A stretch of DNA of 64,000 bases from positions 22,782,486-22,846,485 of the forward strand of contig OZ038398.1 of NCBI GenBank assembly GCA_964036045.1, in the 5' to 3' direction. The notes beneath the pieces are model-generated. The model ran no database searches. It had not been told where the DNA came from and was given only the letters and a program-made list of their open reading frames with translations. Shown one piece after another: positions 12,761 to 26,900 of the stretch. Position 1 is the first letter of the stretch; every line of letters starts with the position of its first letter. The DNA is from Eutreptiella sp. 'Long Island Sound 2002' (Eukaryota > Euglenozoa > Euglenophyceae > Eutreptiales > Eutreptiaceae). The translations under genes and the position numbers were made by a program.

Positions 12761-15700
12761 GGTAGCACCGGAAAATGTTCCGGAAGCGCCGGAACGTGTT
12801 CCGGAAGCGCCGAAACATGTTCCGGAAACGCCGGAACATGTTCCGAAAGGACCGGGACATGTTCCGGAAGCGCCGGAACATGTTCCGGAAGAGCCGGAAC
12901 ATGTTCCGGAAGCACCGGAACATGTTCCGGAAGCGACGAAACATGTTCCGGAAGCGCCGGAACATGTTCCGGAAGCACCGAAACATGTTCCGGAAGGACC
13001 GGAACATGTTCCGGAAGCGCCGGAACATGTTCCGGAAGCGCCGGAACATGTTCCGGAAGGACCGGAACATGTTCCGGAAGCACCGGAACATGTTCCGGAA
13101 GCGCCGGAACATGTTCCGGAAGCGCCGGAACATGTTCCGGAAGGACCGGAACATGTTCCGGAAGGACCGGAACATGTTCCGGAAGCGCCGGAACATGTTC
13201 CGGAAGCACCGGAACATGTTCCGATGCTTCCGGAACATGTTCCGGAAGCACCGGAACATGTTCCGGAGGCACCGGAACATGTTCTGGAAGCACCGGAACA
13301 TGTTCCGGAAGCGCCGGAACATGTTCCGGAAGGACCGGAACATGTTCCGGAAGCGCCGGAACATGTTCCGGAAGCGCCGGAACATGTTCTGGAAGGACCG
13401 GAACATGTTCCGGAAGCACCGGAACATGTTCCGGAAGCGCCGGAACATGTTCCGGAAGGGCCGGAACATGTTCCGGAAGGACCGGAACATGTTCCGGAAG
13501 TACCGGAACATGTTCCGGAAGCACCGGAAAATGTTCCGGAAGCACCGGAACATGTTCCGGAAGCGCCGGAACATGTTCCGCAAGGACCGGAACATGTTCC
13601 GGAAGCGCCGGAACATGTTCCGGAAGCGCCGGAACATGTTCCGGAAGCGCCGGAACATGTTCTGGAAGGACCGGAACATGTTCCGGAAGGACCGGAACAT
13701 GTTCCGGAAGCACCGGAACATGTTCCGGAAGCGCCGGAACATCTTCCGGAAGGACCGGAACATGTTCCGGAAGCACCGGAACATGTTCCGGAAGCGCAGG
13801 AACATGTTCCGGAAGGACCGGAACATGTTCCGGAAGCGCCGGAGCATGTTCGGGAAGGACTGGAACATGTTCCGGAAGCGCCGGAACATGTTCTGGAAGG
13901 ACCGGAACATGTTCCGGAAGGACCGGAACATGTTCCGGAAGCACCGGAACATGTTCCGGAAGCGCCGGAACATGTTCCGGAAGGGCCGGAACATGTTCCG
14001 GAAGGACCGGAACATGTTCCGGAAGGACCGGAACATGTTCCGGAAGTACCGGAACATGTTCCGGAAGCGCCGGAACATGTTCCGGAAGCGCCGGAACATG
14101 TTCCGGAAGCGCCGGAACATGTTCCGGAAGCACCGGAAAATGTTCCGGAAGCACCGGAACATGTTCCGGAAGCACCGGAACATGTTCCGGAAGCGACGGA
14201 ACATGTTCCGGAAGCACCGGAACATGTTCCGGAAGCGTCGGAACATGTTCCGGAAGCGCCGGAACATGTTCCGACGCTTCCGGAACATGTTCCGGAAGGA
14301 CCGGAACATGTTCCGGAAGGACCGGAACATGTTCCGGAAGCGCCGGAACATGTTCCGGAAGCGCCGGAACATGTTCCGGAAGCACCCGAACATGTTCCGG
14401 AAGGACCGGAACATGTTCCGGAAGGACCGGAACATGTTCCGGAAGCACCGGAACATTTTCCGGAAGCACCGGAACACGTTCCGGAAGCACCAGAACACGT
14501 TCCGGAAGCGCCGGAACATGTTCCGGAAGCACCGGAACATGTTCCGGAAGCGCCGGAACATGTTCCGGAAGCGCCGGAACATGTTCCGGAAGCGCCGGAA
14601 CATGTTCCGGAAGCACCGGAACATGTTCCGGAAGCGGTGGAACATGTTCCGGAAGCGCTGGAACATGTTCCGGACGCGCCGGAACATGTTCCGGAGGCAC
14701 CGGATCATGTTCCGGAAGCACCGGATCATGTTCCGGAAGCGCCGGAACATGTTCCGGAAGCCCCGCAACATGTTCCAGAAGCGCCGGAACATGTTCCGAA
14801 AGCACCGGAACATGTTCCGGAAGCACCGGAACATGTTCCGGAAGCACCGGAACATGTTCCGGAAGCGCCGGAACATGTTCCGGAAGCGCCGGAACATGTT
14901 CCGGAAGCGCCGGAACATGTTCCGGAAGGACCGGAACATGTTCCGGAAGGACCGGAACATGTTCCGGAAGCGCCGGAACATGTTCCGGAAGCACCGGAAC
15001 ATGTTCCGATGCTTCCGGAACATGTTCCGGAAGCACCGGAACATGTTCCGGAAGGGCCGGAACATGTTCCGGAAGGACCGGAACATGTTCCGGAAGCGCC
15101 GGAACATGTTCCGGAAGCGCCGGAACATGTTCCGCAAGGACCGGAACATGTTCCGGAAGCACCGGAACATGTTCCGGAAGCGACGGAACATGTTCCGGAA
15201 GCGCCGGAACATGTTCCGGAAGCGCCGGAACATGTTCCGGAAGAGCCGGAACATGTTCCGGAAGGACCGGAACATGTTCCGGAAGCACCGGAACATGTTC
15301 CGGAAGCGCCAGAACATGTTCCGGAAGCACCGGAAGATGTTCCGGAAGCACCGGAACATGTTCCGGAAGCACCGGAACATGTTCCGGAAGGGCCGGAACA
15401 TGTTCCGGAAGGACCGGAACATGTTCCGGAAGGACCGGAACATGTTCCGGAAGTACCGGAACATGTTCCGGAAGCGCCGGAACATGTTCCGGAAGCGCCG
15501 GAACATGTTCCGGAAGCGCCGGAACATGTTCCGGAAGCACCGGAAAATGTTCCGGAAGCACCGGAACATGTTCCGGAAGCACCGGAACATGTTCCGGAAG
15601 CGACGGAACATGTTCCGGAAGCACCGGAACATGTTCCGGAAGCGTCGGAACATGTTCCGGAAGCGCCGGAACATGTTCCGACGCTTCCGGAACATGTTCC

Positions 15701-17002
15701 GGAAGGACCGGAACATGTTCCGGAAGGACCGGAACATGTTCCGGAAGCGCCGGAACATGTTCCGGAAGCGCCGGAACATGTTCCGGAAGCACCCGAACAT
15801 GTTCCGGAAGGACCGGAACATGTTCCGGAAGGACCGGAACATGTTCCGGAAGCACCGGAACATTTTCCGGAAGCACCGGAACACGTTCCGGAAGCACCGG
15901 AACACGTTCCGGAAGCGCCGGAACATGTTCCGGAAGCACCGGAACATGTTCCGGAAGCGCCGGAACATGTTCCGGAAGCGCCGGAACATGTTCCGGAAGC
16001 ACCGGAACATGTTCCGGAAGCGGTGGAACATGTTCCGGAAGCGCTGGAACATGTTCCGGACGCGCCGGAACATGTTCCGGAAGGACCGGATCATGTTCCG
16101 GAAGCACCGGATCATGTTCCGGAAGCGCCGGAACATGTTCCGGAAGCCCCGCAACATGTTCCGGAAGCGCCGGAACATGTTCCGAAAGCACCGGAACATG
16201 TTCCGGAAGCACCGGAACATGTTCCGGAAGCACCGGAACATGTTCCGGAAGCGCCGGAACATGTTCCGGAAGCGCCGGAACATGTTCCGGAAGGACCGGA
16301 ACATGTTCCGGAAGCACCGGAACATGTTCCGGAAGCGCCGGAACATGTTCCGGAAGCACCGGAACATGTTCCGGAAGGACCGGAACATGTTCCGGAAGGA
16401 CCGGAACATGTTCCGGAAGCGCCGGAACATGTTCCGGAAGCACCGGAACATGTTCCGATGCTTCCGGAACATGTTCCGGAAGCACCGGAACATGTTCCGG
16501 AAGGGCCGGAACATGTTCCGGAAGGACCGGAACATGTTCCGGAAGCGCCGGAACATGTTCCGGAAGGGCCGGAACATGTTCCGGAAGGACCGGAACATGT
16601 TCCGGAAGGACCGGAACATGTTCCGGAAGCACCGGAAAATGTTCCGGAAGCACCGGAACATGTTCCGGAAGCGCCGGAACATGTTCCGGAAGCGCCGGAA
16701 CATGTTCCGCAAGGACCGGAACATGTTCCGGAAGCACCGGAACATGTTCCGGAAGCGACGGAACATGTTCCGGAAGCGCCGGAACATGTTCCGGAAGAGC
16801 CGGAACATGTTCCGGAAGGACCGGAACATGTTCCGGAAGCACCGGAACATGTTCCGGAAGCGCCGGAACATGTTCCGGAAGCACCGGAAGATGTTCCGGA
16901 AGCACCGGAACATGTTCCGGAAGCACCGGAACATGTTCCGGAAGGGCCGGAACATGTTCCGGAAGGACCGGAACATGTTCCGGAAGGACCGGAACATGTT
17001 CC
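12761..17002. repeat. Higher-order unit, 4,242 bp (202 monomers)
   Basis: It is bounded by ggtagcacc at 12,761 and 17,003. The start is marked by ggaacgtgttcc, then ccgaaacatg, then ggaaacgcc and aaaggaccgggac. It contains an internal duplication of 1,407 bp (67 monomers), seen from the ccgacgctt landmark at 14,271 and 15,678. Both halves carry the cacccgaac, acattttcc, acacgttcc, gcggtgg, gcgctgg and ggacgcgcc series in the same order. There are no phase-breaking indels. Confidence 0.9.
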
Positions 17003-18913
17003 GGTAGCACCGGAAAATGTTCCGGAAGCGCCGGAACGTGTTCCGGAAGCGCCGAAACATGTTCCGGAAACGCCGGAACATGTTCCGAAAGGACCGGGAC
17101 ATGTTCCGGAAGCGCCGGAACATGTTCCGGAAGAGCCGGAACATGTTCCGGAAGCACCGGAACATGTTCCGGAAGCGACGAAACATGTTCCGGAAGCGCC
17201 GGAACATGTTCCGGAAGCACCGAAACATGTTCCGCAAGGACCGGAACATGTTCCGGAAGCGCCGGAACATGTTCCGGAAGCGACGGAACATGTTCCGGAA
17301 GCGCCGGAACATGTTCCGGAAGCGCCGGAACATCTTCCGGAAGGACCGGAACATGTTCCGGAAGCACCGGAACATGTTCCGGAAGCGCAGGAACATGTTC
17401 CGGAAGGACCGGAACATGTTCCGGAAGCGCCGGAGCATGTTCCGGAAGGACTGGAACATGTTCCGGAAGCGCCGGAACATGTTCTGGAAGGACCGGAACA
17501 TGTTCCGGAAGGACCGGAACATGTTCCGGAAGCACCGGAACATGTTCCGGAAGCGCCGGAACATGTTCCGGAAGGGCCGGAACATGTTCCGGAAGGACCG
17601 GAACATGTTCCGGAAGGACCGGAACATGTTCCGGAAGTACCGGAACATGTTCCGGAAGCGCCGGAACATGTTCCGGAAGCGCCGGAACATGTTCCGGAAG
17701 CGCCGGAACATGTTCCGGAAGCACCGGAAAATGTTCCGGAAGCACCGGAACATGTTCCGGAAGCACCGGAACATGTTCCGGAAGCGACGGAACATGTTCC
17801 GGAAGCACCGGAACATGTTCCGGAAGCGCCGGAACATGTTCCGGAAGCGCCGGAACATGTTCCGGAAGCACCCGAACATGTTCCGGAAGGACCGGAACAT
17901 GTTCCGGAAGGACCGGAACATGTTCCGGAAGCACCGGAACATTTTCCGGAAGCGCCGGAACATGTTCCGGAAGCGCCGGAACATGTTCCGGAAGCACCGG
18001 AACATGTTCCGGAAGCGGTGGAACATGTTCCGGAAGCGCTGGAACATGTTCCGGACGCGCCGGAACATGTTCCGGAAGGACCGGATCATGTTCCGGAAGC
18101 ACCGGATCATGTTCCGGAAGCGCCGGAACATGTTCCGGAAGCCCCGCAACATGTTCCGGAAGCGCCGGAACATGTTCCGAAAGCACCGGAACATGTTCCG
18201 GAAGCACCGGAACATGTTCCGGAAGCACCGGAACATGTTCCGGAAGCGCCGGAACATGTTCCGGAAGCGCCGGAACATGTTCCGGAAGGACCGGAACATG
18301 TTCCGGAAGCACCGGAACATGTTCCGGAAGCGCCGGAACATGTTCCGGAAGCACCGGAACATGTTCCGATGCTTCCGGAACATGTTCCGGAAGCACCGGA
18401 ACATGTTCCGGAAGGGCCGGAACATGTTCCGGAAGGACCGGAACATGTTCCGGAAGCGCCGGAACATGTTCCGGAAGGGCCGGAACATGTTCCGGAAGGA
18501 CCGGAACATGTTCCGGAAGGACCGGAACATGTTCCGGAAGCACCGGAAAATGTTCCGGAAGCACCGGAACATGTTCCGGAAGCGCCGGAACATGTTCCGG
18601 AAGCGCCGGAACATGTTCCGCAAGGACCGGAACATGTTCCGGAAGCACCGGAACATGTTCCGGAAGCGACGGAACATGTTCCGGAAGCGCCGGAACATGT
18701 TCCGGAAGAGCCGGAACATGTTCCGGAAGGACCGGAACATGTTCCGGAAGCACCGGAACATGTTCCGGAAGCGCCGGAACATGTTCCGGAAGCACCGGAA
18801 GATGTTCCGGAAGCACCGGAACATGTTCCGGAAGCACCGGAACATGTTCCGGAAGGGCCGGAACATGTTCCGGAAGGACCGGAACATGTTCCGGAAGGAC
18901 CGGAACATGTTCC
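17003..18913. repeat. Higher-order unit, 1,911 bp (91 monomers)
   Basis: It is bounded by ggtagcacc at 17,003 and 18,914. The order of spacer types and point variants matches the next unit except that the next unit has four more monomers. The gatgctt landmark at 18,368 lies exactly 1,911 bp after the one at 16,457. Confidence 0.92.
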
Positions 18914-20908
18914 GGTAGCACCGGAAAATGTTCCGGAAGCGCCGGAACGTGTTCCGGAAGCGCCGAAACATGTTCCGGAAACGCCGGAACATGTTCCGAA
19001 AGGACCGGGACATGTTCCGGAAGCGCCGGAACATGTTCCGGAAGAGCCGGAACATGTTCCGGAAGCACCGGAACATGTTCCGGAAGCGACGAAACATGTT
19101 CCGGAAGCGCCGGAACATGTTCCGGAAGCACCGAAACATGTTCCGCAAGGACCGGAACATGTTCCGGAAGCGCCGGAACATGTTCCGGAAGCGCCGGAAC
19201 ATGTTCCGAAAGCGCCGGAACATGTTCCGGAAGCGCCGGAACATGTTCCGGAAGCGACGGAACATGTTCCGGAAGCGCCGGAACATGTTCCGGAAGCGCC
19301 GGAACATCTTCCGGAAGGACCGGAACATGTTCCGGAAGCACCGGAACATGTTCCGGAAGCGCAGGAACATGTTCCGGAAGGACCGGAACATGTTCCGGAA
19401 GCGCCGGAGCATGTTCCGGAAGGACTGGAACATGTTCCGGAAGCGCCGGAACATGTTCTGGAAGGACCGGAACATGTTCCGGAAGGACCGGAACATGTTC
19501 CGGAAGCACCGGAACATGTTCCGGAAGCGCCGGAACATGTTCCGGAAGGGCCGGAACATGTTCCGGAAGGACCGGAACATGTTCCGGAAGGACCGGAACA
19601 TGTTCCGGAAGTACCGGAACATGTTCCGGAAGCGCCGGAACATGTTCCGGAAGCGCCGGAACATGTTCCGGAAGCGCCGGAACATGTTCCGGAAGCACCG
19701 GAAAATGTTCCGGAAGCACCGGAACATGTTCCGGAAGCACCGGAACATGTTCCGGAAGCGACGGAACATGTTCCGGAAGCACCGGAACATGTTCCGGAAG
19801 CGCCGGAACATGTTCCGGAAGCGCCGGAACATGTTCCGGAAGCACCCGAACATGTTCCGGAAGGACCGGAACATGTTCCGGAAGGACCGGAACATGTTCC
19901 GGAAGCACCGGAACATTTTCCGGAAGCGCCGGAACATGTTCCGGAAGCGCCGGAACATGTTCCGGAAGCACCGGAACATGTTCCGGAAGCGGTGGAACAT
20001 GTTCCGGAAGCGCTGGAACATGTTCCGGACGCGCCGGAACATGTTCCGGAAGCACCGGATCATGTTCCGGAAGCACCGGATCATGTTCCGGAAGCGCCGG
20101 AACATGTTCCGGAAGCCCCGCAACATGTTCCGGAAGCGCCGGAACATGTTCCGAAAGCACCGGAACATGTTCCGGAAGCACCGGAACATGTTCCGGAAGC
20201 ACCGGAACATGTTCCGGAAGCGCCGGAACATGTTCCGGAAGCGCCGGAACATGTTCCGGAAGGACCGGAACATGTTCCGGAAGCACCGGAACATGTTCCG
20301 GAAGCGCCGGAACATGTTCCGGAAGCACCGGAACATGTTCCGATGCTTCCGGAACATGTTCCGGAAGCACCGGAACATGTTCCGGAAGGGCCGGAACATG
20401 TTCCGGAAGGACCGGAACATGTTCCGGAAGCGCCGGAACATGTTCCGGAAGGGCCGGAACATGTTCCGGAAGGACCGGAACATGTTCCGGAAGGACCGGA
20501 ACATGTTCCGGAAGCACCGGAAAATGTTCCGGAAGCACCGGAACATGTTCCGGAAGCGCCGGAACATGTTCCGGAAGCGCCGGAACATGTTCCGCAAGGA
20601 CCGGAACATGTTCCGGAAGCACCGGAACATGTTCCGGAAGCGACGGAACATGTTCCGGAAGCGCCGGAACATGTTCCGGAAGCGCCGGAACATGTTCCGG
20701 AAGAGCCGGAACATGTTCCGGAAGGACCGGAACATGTTCCGGAAGCACCGGAACATGTTCCGGAAGCGCCGGAACATGTTCCGGAAGCGCCGGAAGATGT
20801 TCCGGAAGCACCGGAACATGTTCCGGAAGCACCGGAACATGTTCCGGAAGGGCCGGAACATGTTCCGGAAGGACCGGAACATGTTCCGGAAGGACCGGAA
20901 CATGTTCC
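18914..20908. repeat. Higher-order unit, 1,995 bp (95 monomers)
   Basis: Near-identical tandem copy of the previous unit. Three extra AAGCG monomers sit in the run around 19,160-19,310 and one extra lies near 20,680; together they explain the 84-bp length difference. This is the clearest example here of unit growth by whole-monomer steps. Confidence 0.92.
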
Positions 20909-23900
20909 GGTAGCACCGGAAAATGTTCCGGAAGCGCCGGAACGTGTTCCGGAAGCGCCGAAACATCTTCCGGAAACGCCGGAACATGTTCCGAAAGGAC
21001 CGGGACATGTTCCGGAAGCGCCGGAACATGTTCCGGAAGAGCCGGAACATGTTCCGGAAGCACCGGAACATGTTCCGGAAGCGACGAAACATGTTCCGGA
21101 AGCGCCGGAACATGTTCCGGAAGCACCGAAACATGTTCCGGAAGCACCGGAACATGTTCCGGAAGCGCCGGAACATGTTCCGGAAGCGCCGGAACATGTT
21201 CCGAAAGCGCCGGAACATGTTCCGGAAGCGCCGGAACATGTTCCGGAAGCGACGGAACATGTTCCGGAAGCGCCGGAACGTGTTCCGGAAGCGCCGGAAC
21301 ATGTTCCGGAAGGACCGGAACATGTTCCGGAAGCGCCGGAACATGTTCCGGAAGCGCCGGAACATGTTCCGGAAGGACCGGAACATGTTCCGGAAGCACC
21401 GGAACATGTTCCGGAAGCGCCGGAACATGTTCCGATGCTTCCGGAACATGTTGCGGAAGCACCGGAACATGTTCCGGAGGCACCGGAACATGTTCTGGAA
21501 GCACCGGAACATGTTCCGGAAGCGCCGGAACATGTTCCGGAAGGACCGGAACATGTTCCGGAAGCGCCGGAACATGTTCCGGAAGCGCCGGAACATGTTC
21601 TGGAAGGACCGGAACATGTTCCGGAAGCACCGGAACATGTTCCGGAAGCGCCGGAACATGTTCCGGAAGGGCCGGAACATGTTCCGGAAGGACCGGAACA
21701 TGTTCCGGAAGTACCGGAACATGTTCCGGAAGCACCGGAAAATGTTCCGGAAGCACCGGAACATGTTCCGGAAGCGCCGGAACATGTTCCGCAAGGACCG
21801 GAACATGTTCCGGAAGCGCCGGAACATGTTCCGGAAGCGCCGGAACATGTTCCGGAAGCGCCGGAACATGTTCTGGAAGGACCGGAACATGTTCCGGAAG
21901 GACCGGAACATGTTCCGGAAGCACCGGAACATGTTCCGGAAGCGCCGGAACATCTTCCGGAAGGACCGGAACATGTTCCGGAAGCACCGGAACATGTTCC
22001 GGAAGCGCAGGAACATGTTCCGGAAGGACCGGAACATGTTCCGGAAGCGCCGGAGCATGTTCCGGAAGGACTGGAACATGTTCCGGAAGCGCCGGAACAT
22101 GTTCCGGAAGCGCCGGAACATGTTCTGGAAGGACCGGAACATGTTCCGGAAGGACCGGAACATGTTCCGGAAGCACCGGAACATGTTCCGGAAGCGCCGG
22201 AACATGTTCCGGAAGGGCCGGAACATGTTCCGGAAGGACCGGAACATGTTCCGGAAGGACCGGAACATGTTCCGGAAGTACCGGAACATGTTCCGGAAGC
22301 GCCGGAACATGTTCCGGAAGGACCGGAACATGTTCCGGAAGCACCGGAAAATGTTCCGGAAGCACCGGAACATGTTCCGGAAGCACCGGAACATGTTCCG
22401 GAAGCGACGGAACATGTTCCGGAAGCACCGGAACATGTTCCGGAAGCGTCGGAACATGTTCCGGAAGCGCCGGAACATGTTCCGACGCTTCCGGAACATG
22501 TTCCGGAAGGACCGGAACATGTTCCGGAAGGACCGGAACATGTTCCGGAAGCGCCGGAACATGTTCCGGAAGCGCCGGAACATGTTCCGGAAGCACCCGA
22601 ACATGTTCCGGAAGGACCGGAACATGTTCCGGAAGGACCGGAACATGTTCCGGAAGCACCGGAACATTTTCCGGAAGCACCGGAACACGTTCCGGAAGCA
22701 CCGGAACACGTTCCGGAAGCGCCGGAACATGTTCCGGAAGCACCGGAACATGTTCCGGAAGCGCCGGAACATGTTCCGGAAGCGCCGGAACATGTTCCGG
22801 AAGCGCCGGAACATGTTCCGGAAGCACCGGAACATGTTCCGGAAGCGGTGGAACATGTTCCGGAAGCGCTGGAACATGTTCCGGACGCGCCGGAACATGT
22901 TCCGGAAGCACCGGATCATGTTCCGGAAGCACCGGATCATGTTCCGGAAGCGCCGGAACATGTTCCGGAAGCCCCGCAACATGTTCCGGAAGCGCCGGAA
23001 CATGTTCCGAAAGCACCGGAACATGTTCCGGAAGCACCGGAACATGTTCCGGAAGCACCGGAACATGTTCCGGAAGCGCCGGAACATGTTCCGGAAGCGC
23101 CGGAACATGTTCCGGAAGGACCGGAACATGTTCCGGAAGCACCGGAACATGTTCCGGAAGCGCCGGAACATGTTCCGGAAGCGCCGGAACATGTTCCGGA
23201 AGGACCGGAACATGTTCCGGAAGGACCGGAACATGTTCCGGAAGCGCCGGAACATGTTCCGGAAGCACCGGAACATGTTCCGATGCTTCCGGAACATGTT
23301 CCGGAAGCACCGGAACATGTTCCGGAAGCGCCGGAACATGTTCCGGAAGGACCGGAACATGTTCCGGAAGCGCCGGAACATGTTCCGGAAGCACCGGAAC
23401 ATGTTCCGGAAGCGACGGAACATGTTCCGGAAGCACCGGATCATGTTCCGGAAGCGCCGGAACATGTTCCGGAAGCGACGGAACATGTTCCGGAAGCGCC
23501 GGAACGTGTTCCGGAAGCGCCGGAACATGTTCCGGAAGGACCGGAACATGTTCCGGAAGCGCCGGAACATGTTCCGGAAGCGCCGGAACATGTTCCGGAA
23601 GTACCGGAACATGTTCCGGAAGCACCGGAAAATGTTCCGGAAGCACCGGAACATGTTCCGGAAGCGCCGGAACATGTTCCGGAAGCGCCGGAACATGTTC
23701 CGCAAGGACCGGAACATGTTCCGGAAGCGCCGGAACATGTTCCGGAAGCGCCGGAACATGTTCCGGAAGCGCCGGAACATGTTCTGGAAGGACCGGAACA
23801 TGTTCCGGAAGGACCGGAACATGTTCCGGAAGCACCGGAACATGTTCCGGAAGCGCCGGAAAATCTTCCGGAAGGACCGGAACATGTTCCGGAAGCACCG

Positions 23901-26900
23901 GAACATGTTCCAGAAGCGCAGGAAAATGTTCCGGAAGGACCGGAACATGTTCCGGAAGCGCCGGAGCATGTTCCGGAAGGACTGGAACATGTTCCGGAAG
24001 CGCCGGAACATGTTCCGGAAGCGCCGGAACATGTTCTGGAAGGACCGGAACATGTTCCGGAAGGACCGGAACATGTTCCGGAAGCACCGGAACATGTTCC
24101 GGAAGCGCCGGAACATGTTCCGGAAGGACCGGAACATGTTCCGGAAGCACCGGAACATGTTCCGGAAGCGCCGGATTATCTTCCGGAAGGACCGGAACAT
24201 GTTCCGGAAGCACCGGAACATGTTCCGGAAGCGCAGGAACATGTTCCGGAAGGACCGGAACATGTTCCGGAAGGACCGGAACATGTTCCGGAAGCGCCGG
24301 AGCATGTTCCGGAAGGACTGGAACATGTTCCGGAAGCGCCGGAACATGTTCCAGAAGCGCCGGGACATGTTCTGGAAGGACCGGAACATGTTCCGGAAGC
24401 ACCGGAACATGTTCCGGAAGCGCCGGAACATGTTCCGGAAGGGCCGGAACATGTTCCGGAAGGACCGGAACATGTTCCGGAAGGACCGGAACATGTTCCG
24501 GAAGCACCGGAACATGTTCCGGAAGCGCCGGAACATGTTCCGGAAGCGCCGGAACATGTTCCGGAAGCGCCGGAACATGTTCCGGAAGGACCGGAACATG
24601 TTCCGGAAGCACCGGAAAATGTTCCGGAAGGACCGGAACATGTTCCGGAAGCACCGGAAAATGTTCCGGAAGCACCGGAACATGTTCCGGAAGCGACGGA
24701 ACATGTTCCGGAAGCACCGGAACATGTTCCGGAAGCGTCGGAACATGTTCCGGAAGCGCCGGAACATGTTCCGGAAGCACCCGAACATGTTCCGGAAGGA
24801 CCGGAACATGTTCCGGAAGGACCGGAACGTGTTCCGGAAGCACCGGAACACGTTCCGGAAGCACCGGAACACGTTCCGGAAGCGCCGGAACACGTTCCGG
24901 AAGCGCCGGAACATGTTCCGGAAGCACCGGAACATGTTCCGGAAGCGCCGGAACATGTTCCGGAAGCGCCGGAACATGTTCCGGAAGCACCGGAACATGT
25001 TCCGGAAGCACCGGAACATGTTCCGGAAGGACCGGAACATGTTCCGGAAGCGCCGGAACATGTTCCGGAAGCGCCGGAACATGTTCCGGAAGGGCCGGAA
25101 CATGTTCCGGAAGGACCGGAACATGTTCCGGAAGGACCGGAACATGTTCCGGAAGCACCGGAACATGTTCCGGAAGCGCCGGAACATGTTCCGGAAGCGC
25201 CGGAACATGTTCCGGAAGGACCGGAACATGTTCCGGAAGCACCGGAAAATGTTCCGGAAGCACCGGAACATGTTCCGGAAGCGACGGAATATGTTCCGGA
25301 AGCACCGGAACATGTTCCGGAAGGACTGGAACATGTTCCGGAAGCGCCGGAACATGTTCCGGAAGCACCCGAACATGTTCCGGAAGGACCGGAACATGTT
25401 CCGGAAGGACCGGAACATGTTCCGGAGGCACCGGAACACGTTCCGGAAGCACCGGAACACGTTCCGGAAGCGCCGGAACACGTTCCGGAAGCGCCGGAAC
25501 ATGTTCCGGAAGCACCGGAACATGTTCCGGAAGCGCCGGAACATGTTCCGGAAGCGCCGGAACATGTTCCGGAAGCACCGGAACATGTTCCGGAAGCGGT
25601 GGAACATGTTCCGGAAGCGCTGGAACATGTTCCGGAAGCGCCGGAACATGTTCCGGAAGCACCGGAACATGTTCCGGAAGCACCGGATCATGTTCCGGAA
25701 GCGCCGGAACATGTTCCGGAAGCGCCGGAACATGTTCCGGAAGCCCCGCAACATGTTCCGGAAGCGCCGGAACATGTTCCGAAAGCACCGGAACATGTTC
25801 CGGAAGCACCGGAACATGTTCCGGAAGCACCGGAACATGTTCCGGAAGCACCGGATCATGTTCCGGAACCGCCGGAACATGTTCCGGAAGGACCGGAACA
25901 TGTTTCGGAAGGACCGGAACATGTTCCGGAAGCGCCGGAACATGTTCCGGAAGCGCCGGAACATGTTCCGGAAGCACCCGAACATGTTCCGGAAGTACCG
26001 GAACATGTTCCGGAAGGACCGGAACATCTTCCGGAAGCACCGGAACATTTTCCGGCAGCGCCGGAACATGTTCCGAAAGCACCGGAACATGTTCCGGAAG
26101 CACCGGAACATGTTCCGGAAGCACCGGAACATGTTCCGGAAGCGACGGAACATGTTCCGGAAGCACCGGAACATGATCCGGAAGCTACGAAACATGTTCC
26201 GGAAGCTACGGAACATGTTCCGGAAGCGCCGGAACATGTTCCGGAAGCGCCGGAACATGTTCCGGAAGCGCCGGAACATGTTCTGGAAGGACCGGAACAT
26301 GTTCCGGAAGGACCGGAACATGTTCCGGAAGCACCGGAACATGTTCCGGAAGCGCCGGAACATCTTCCGGAAGGACCGGAACATGTTCCGGAAGCACCGG
26401 AACATGTTCCGGAAGCGCAGGAACATGTTCCGGAAGGACCGGAACATGTTCCGGAAGGACCGGAACATGTTCCGGAAGCGCCGGAACATGTTCCGGAAGC
26501 ACCCGAACATGTTCCGGAAGGACCGGAACATGTTCCAGAATCACCGGAACATTTTCCGGAAGCACCGGAACACGTTCCGGAAGCGCCGGAACACGTTCCG
26601 GAAGCGCCGGAACATGTTCCGGAAGCACCGGAACATGTTCCGGAAGCGCCGGAACATGTTCCGGAAGCGCCGGAACATGTTCCGGAAGCGGTGGAACATG
26701 TTCCGGAAGCGCTGGAACATGTTCCGGAAGCGCCGGAACATGTTCCGGAAGCACCGGATCATGTTCCGGAAGCACCGGATCATGTTCCGGAAGCGCCGGA
26801 ACATGTTCCGGAAGCGCCGGAACATGTTCCGGAAGCCCCGCAACATGTTCCGGAAGCGCCGGAACATGTTCCGAAAGCACCGGAACATGTTCCGGAAGCA

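Noticed and set aside
12761-20911. Recurrent ggtagcacc giving TAG stops in one frame, read as gene ends
   Set aside because: The stops recur because they belong to the higher-order unit. No start signal, conserved domain or intergenic DNA separates the supposed genes.
6564-26531. Minus-strand open frame of more than 6,600 codons, repeating MFRRFRN
   Set aside because: It is open because the monomer has no stop in any frame. Other frames on both strands are equally open over the same bases, spacer changes (CGC, TGC, TCC) alter the residue, and no domain, signal peptide or start context is present.
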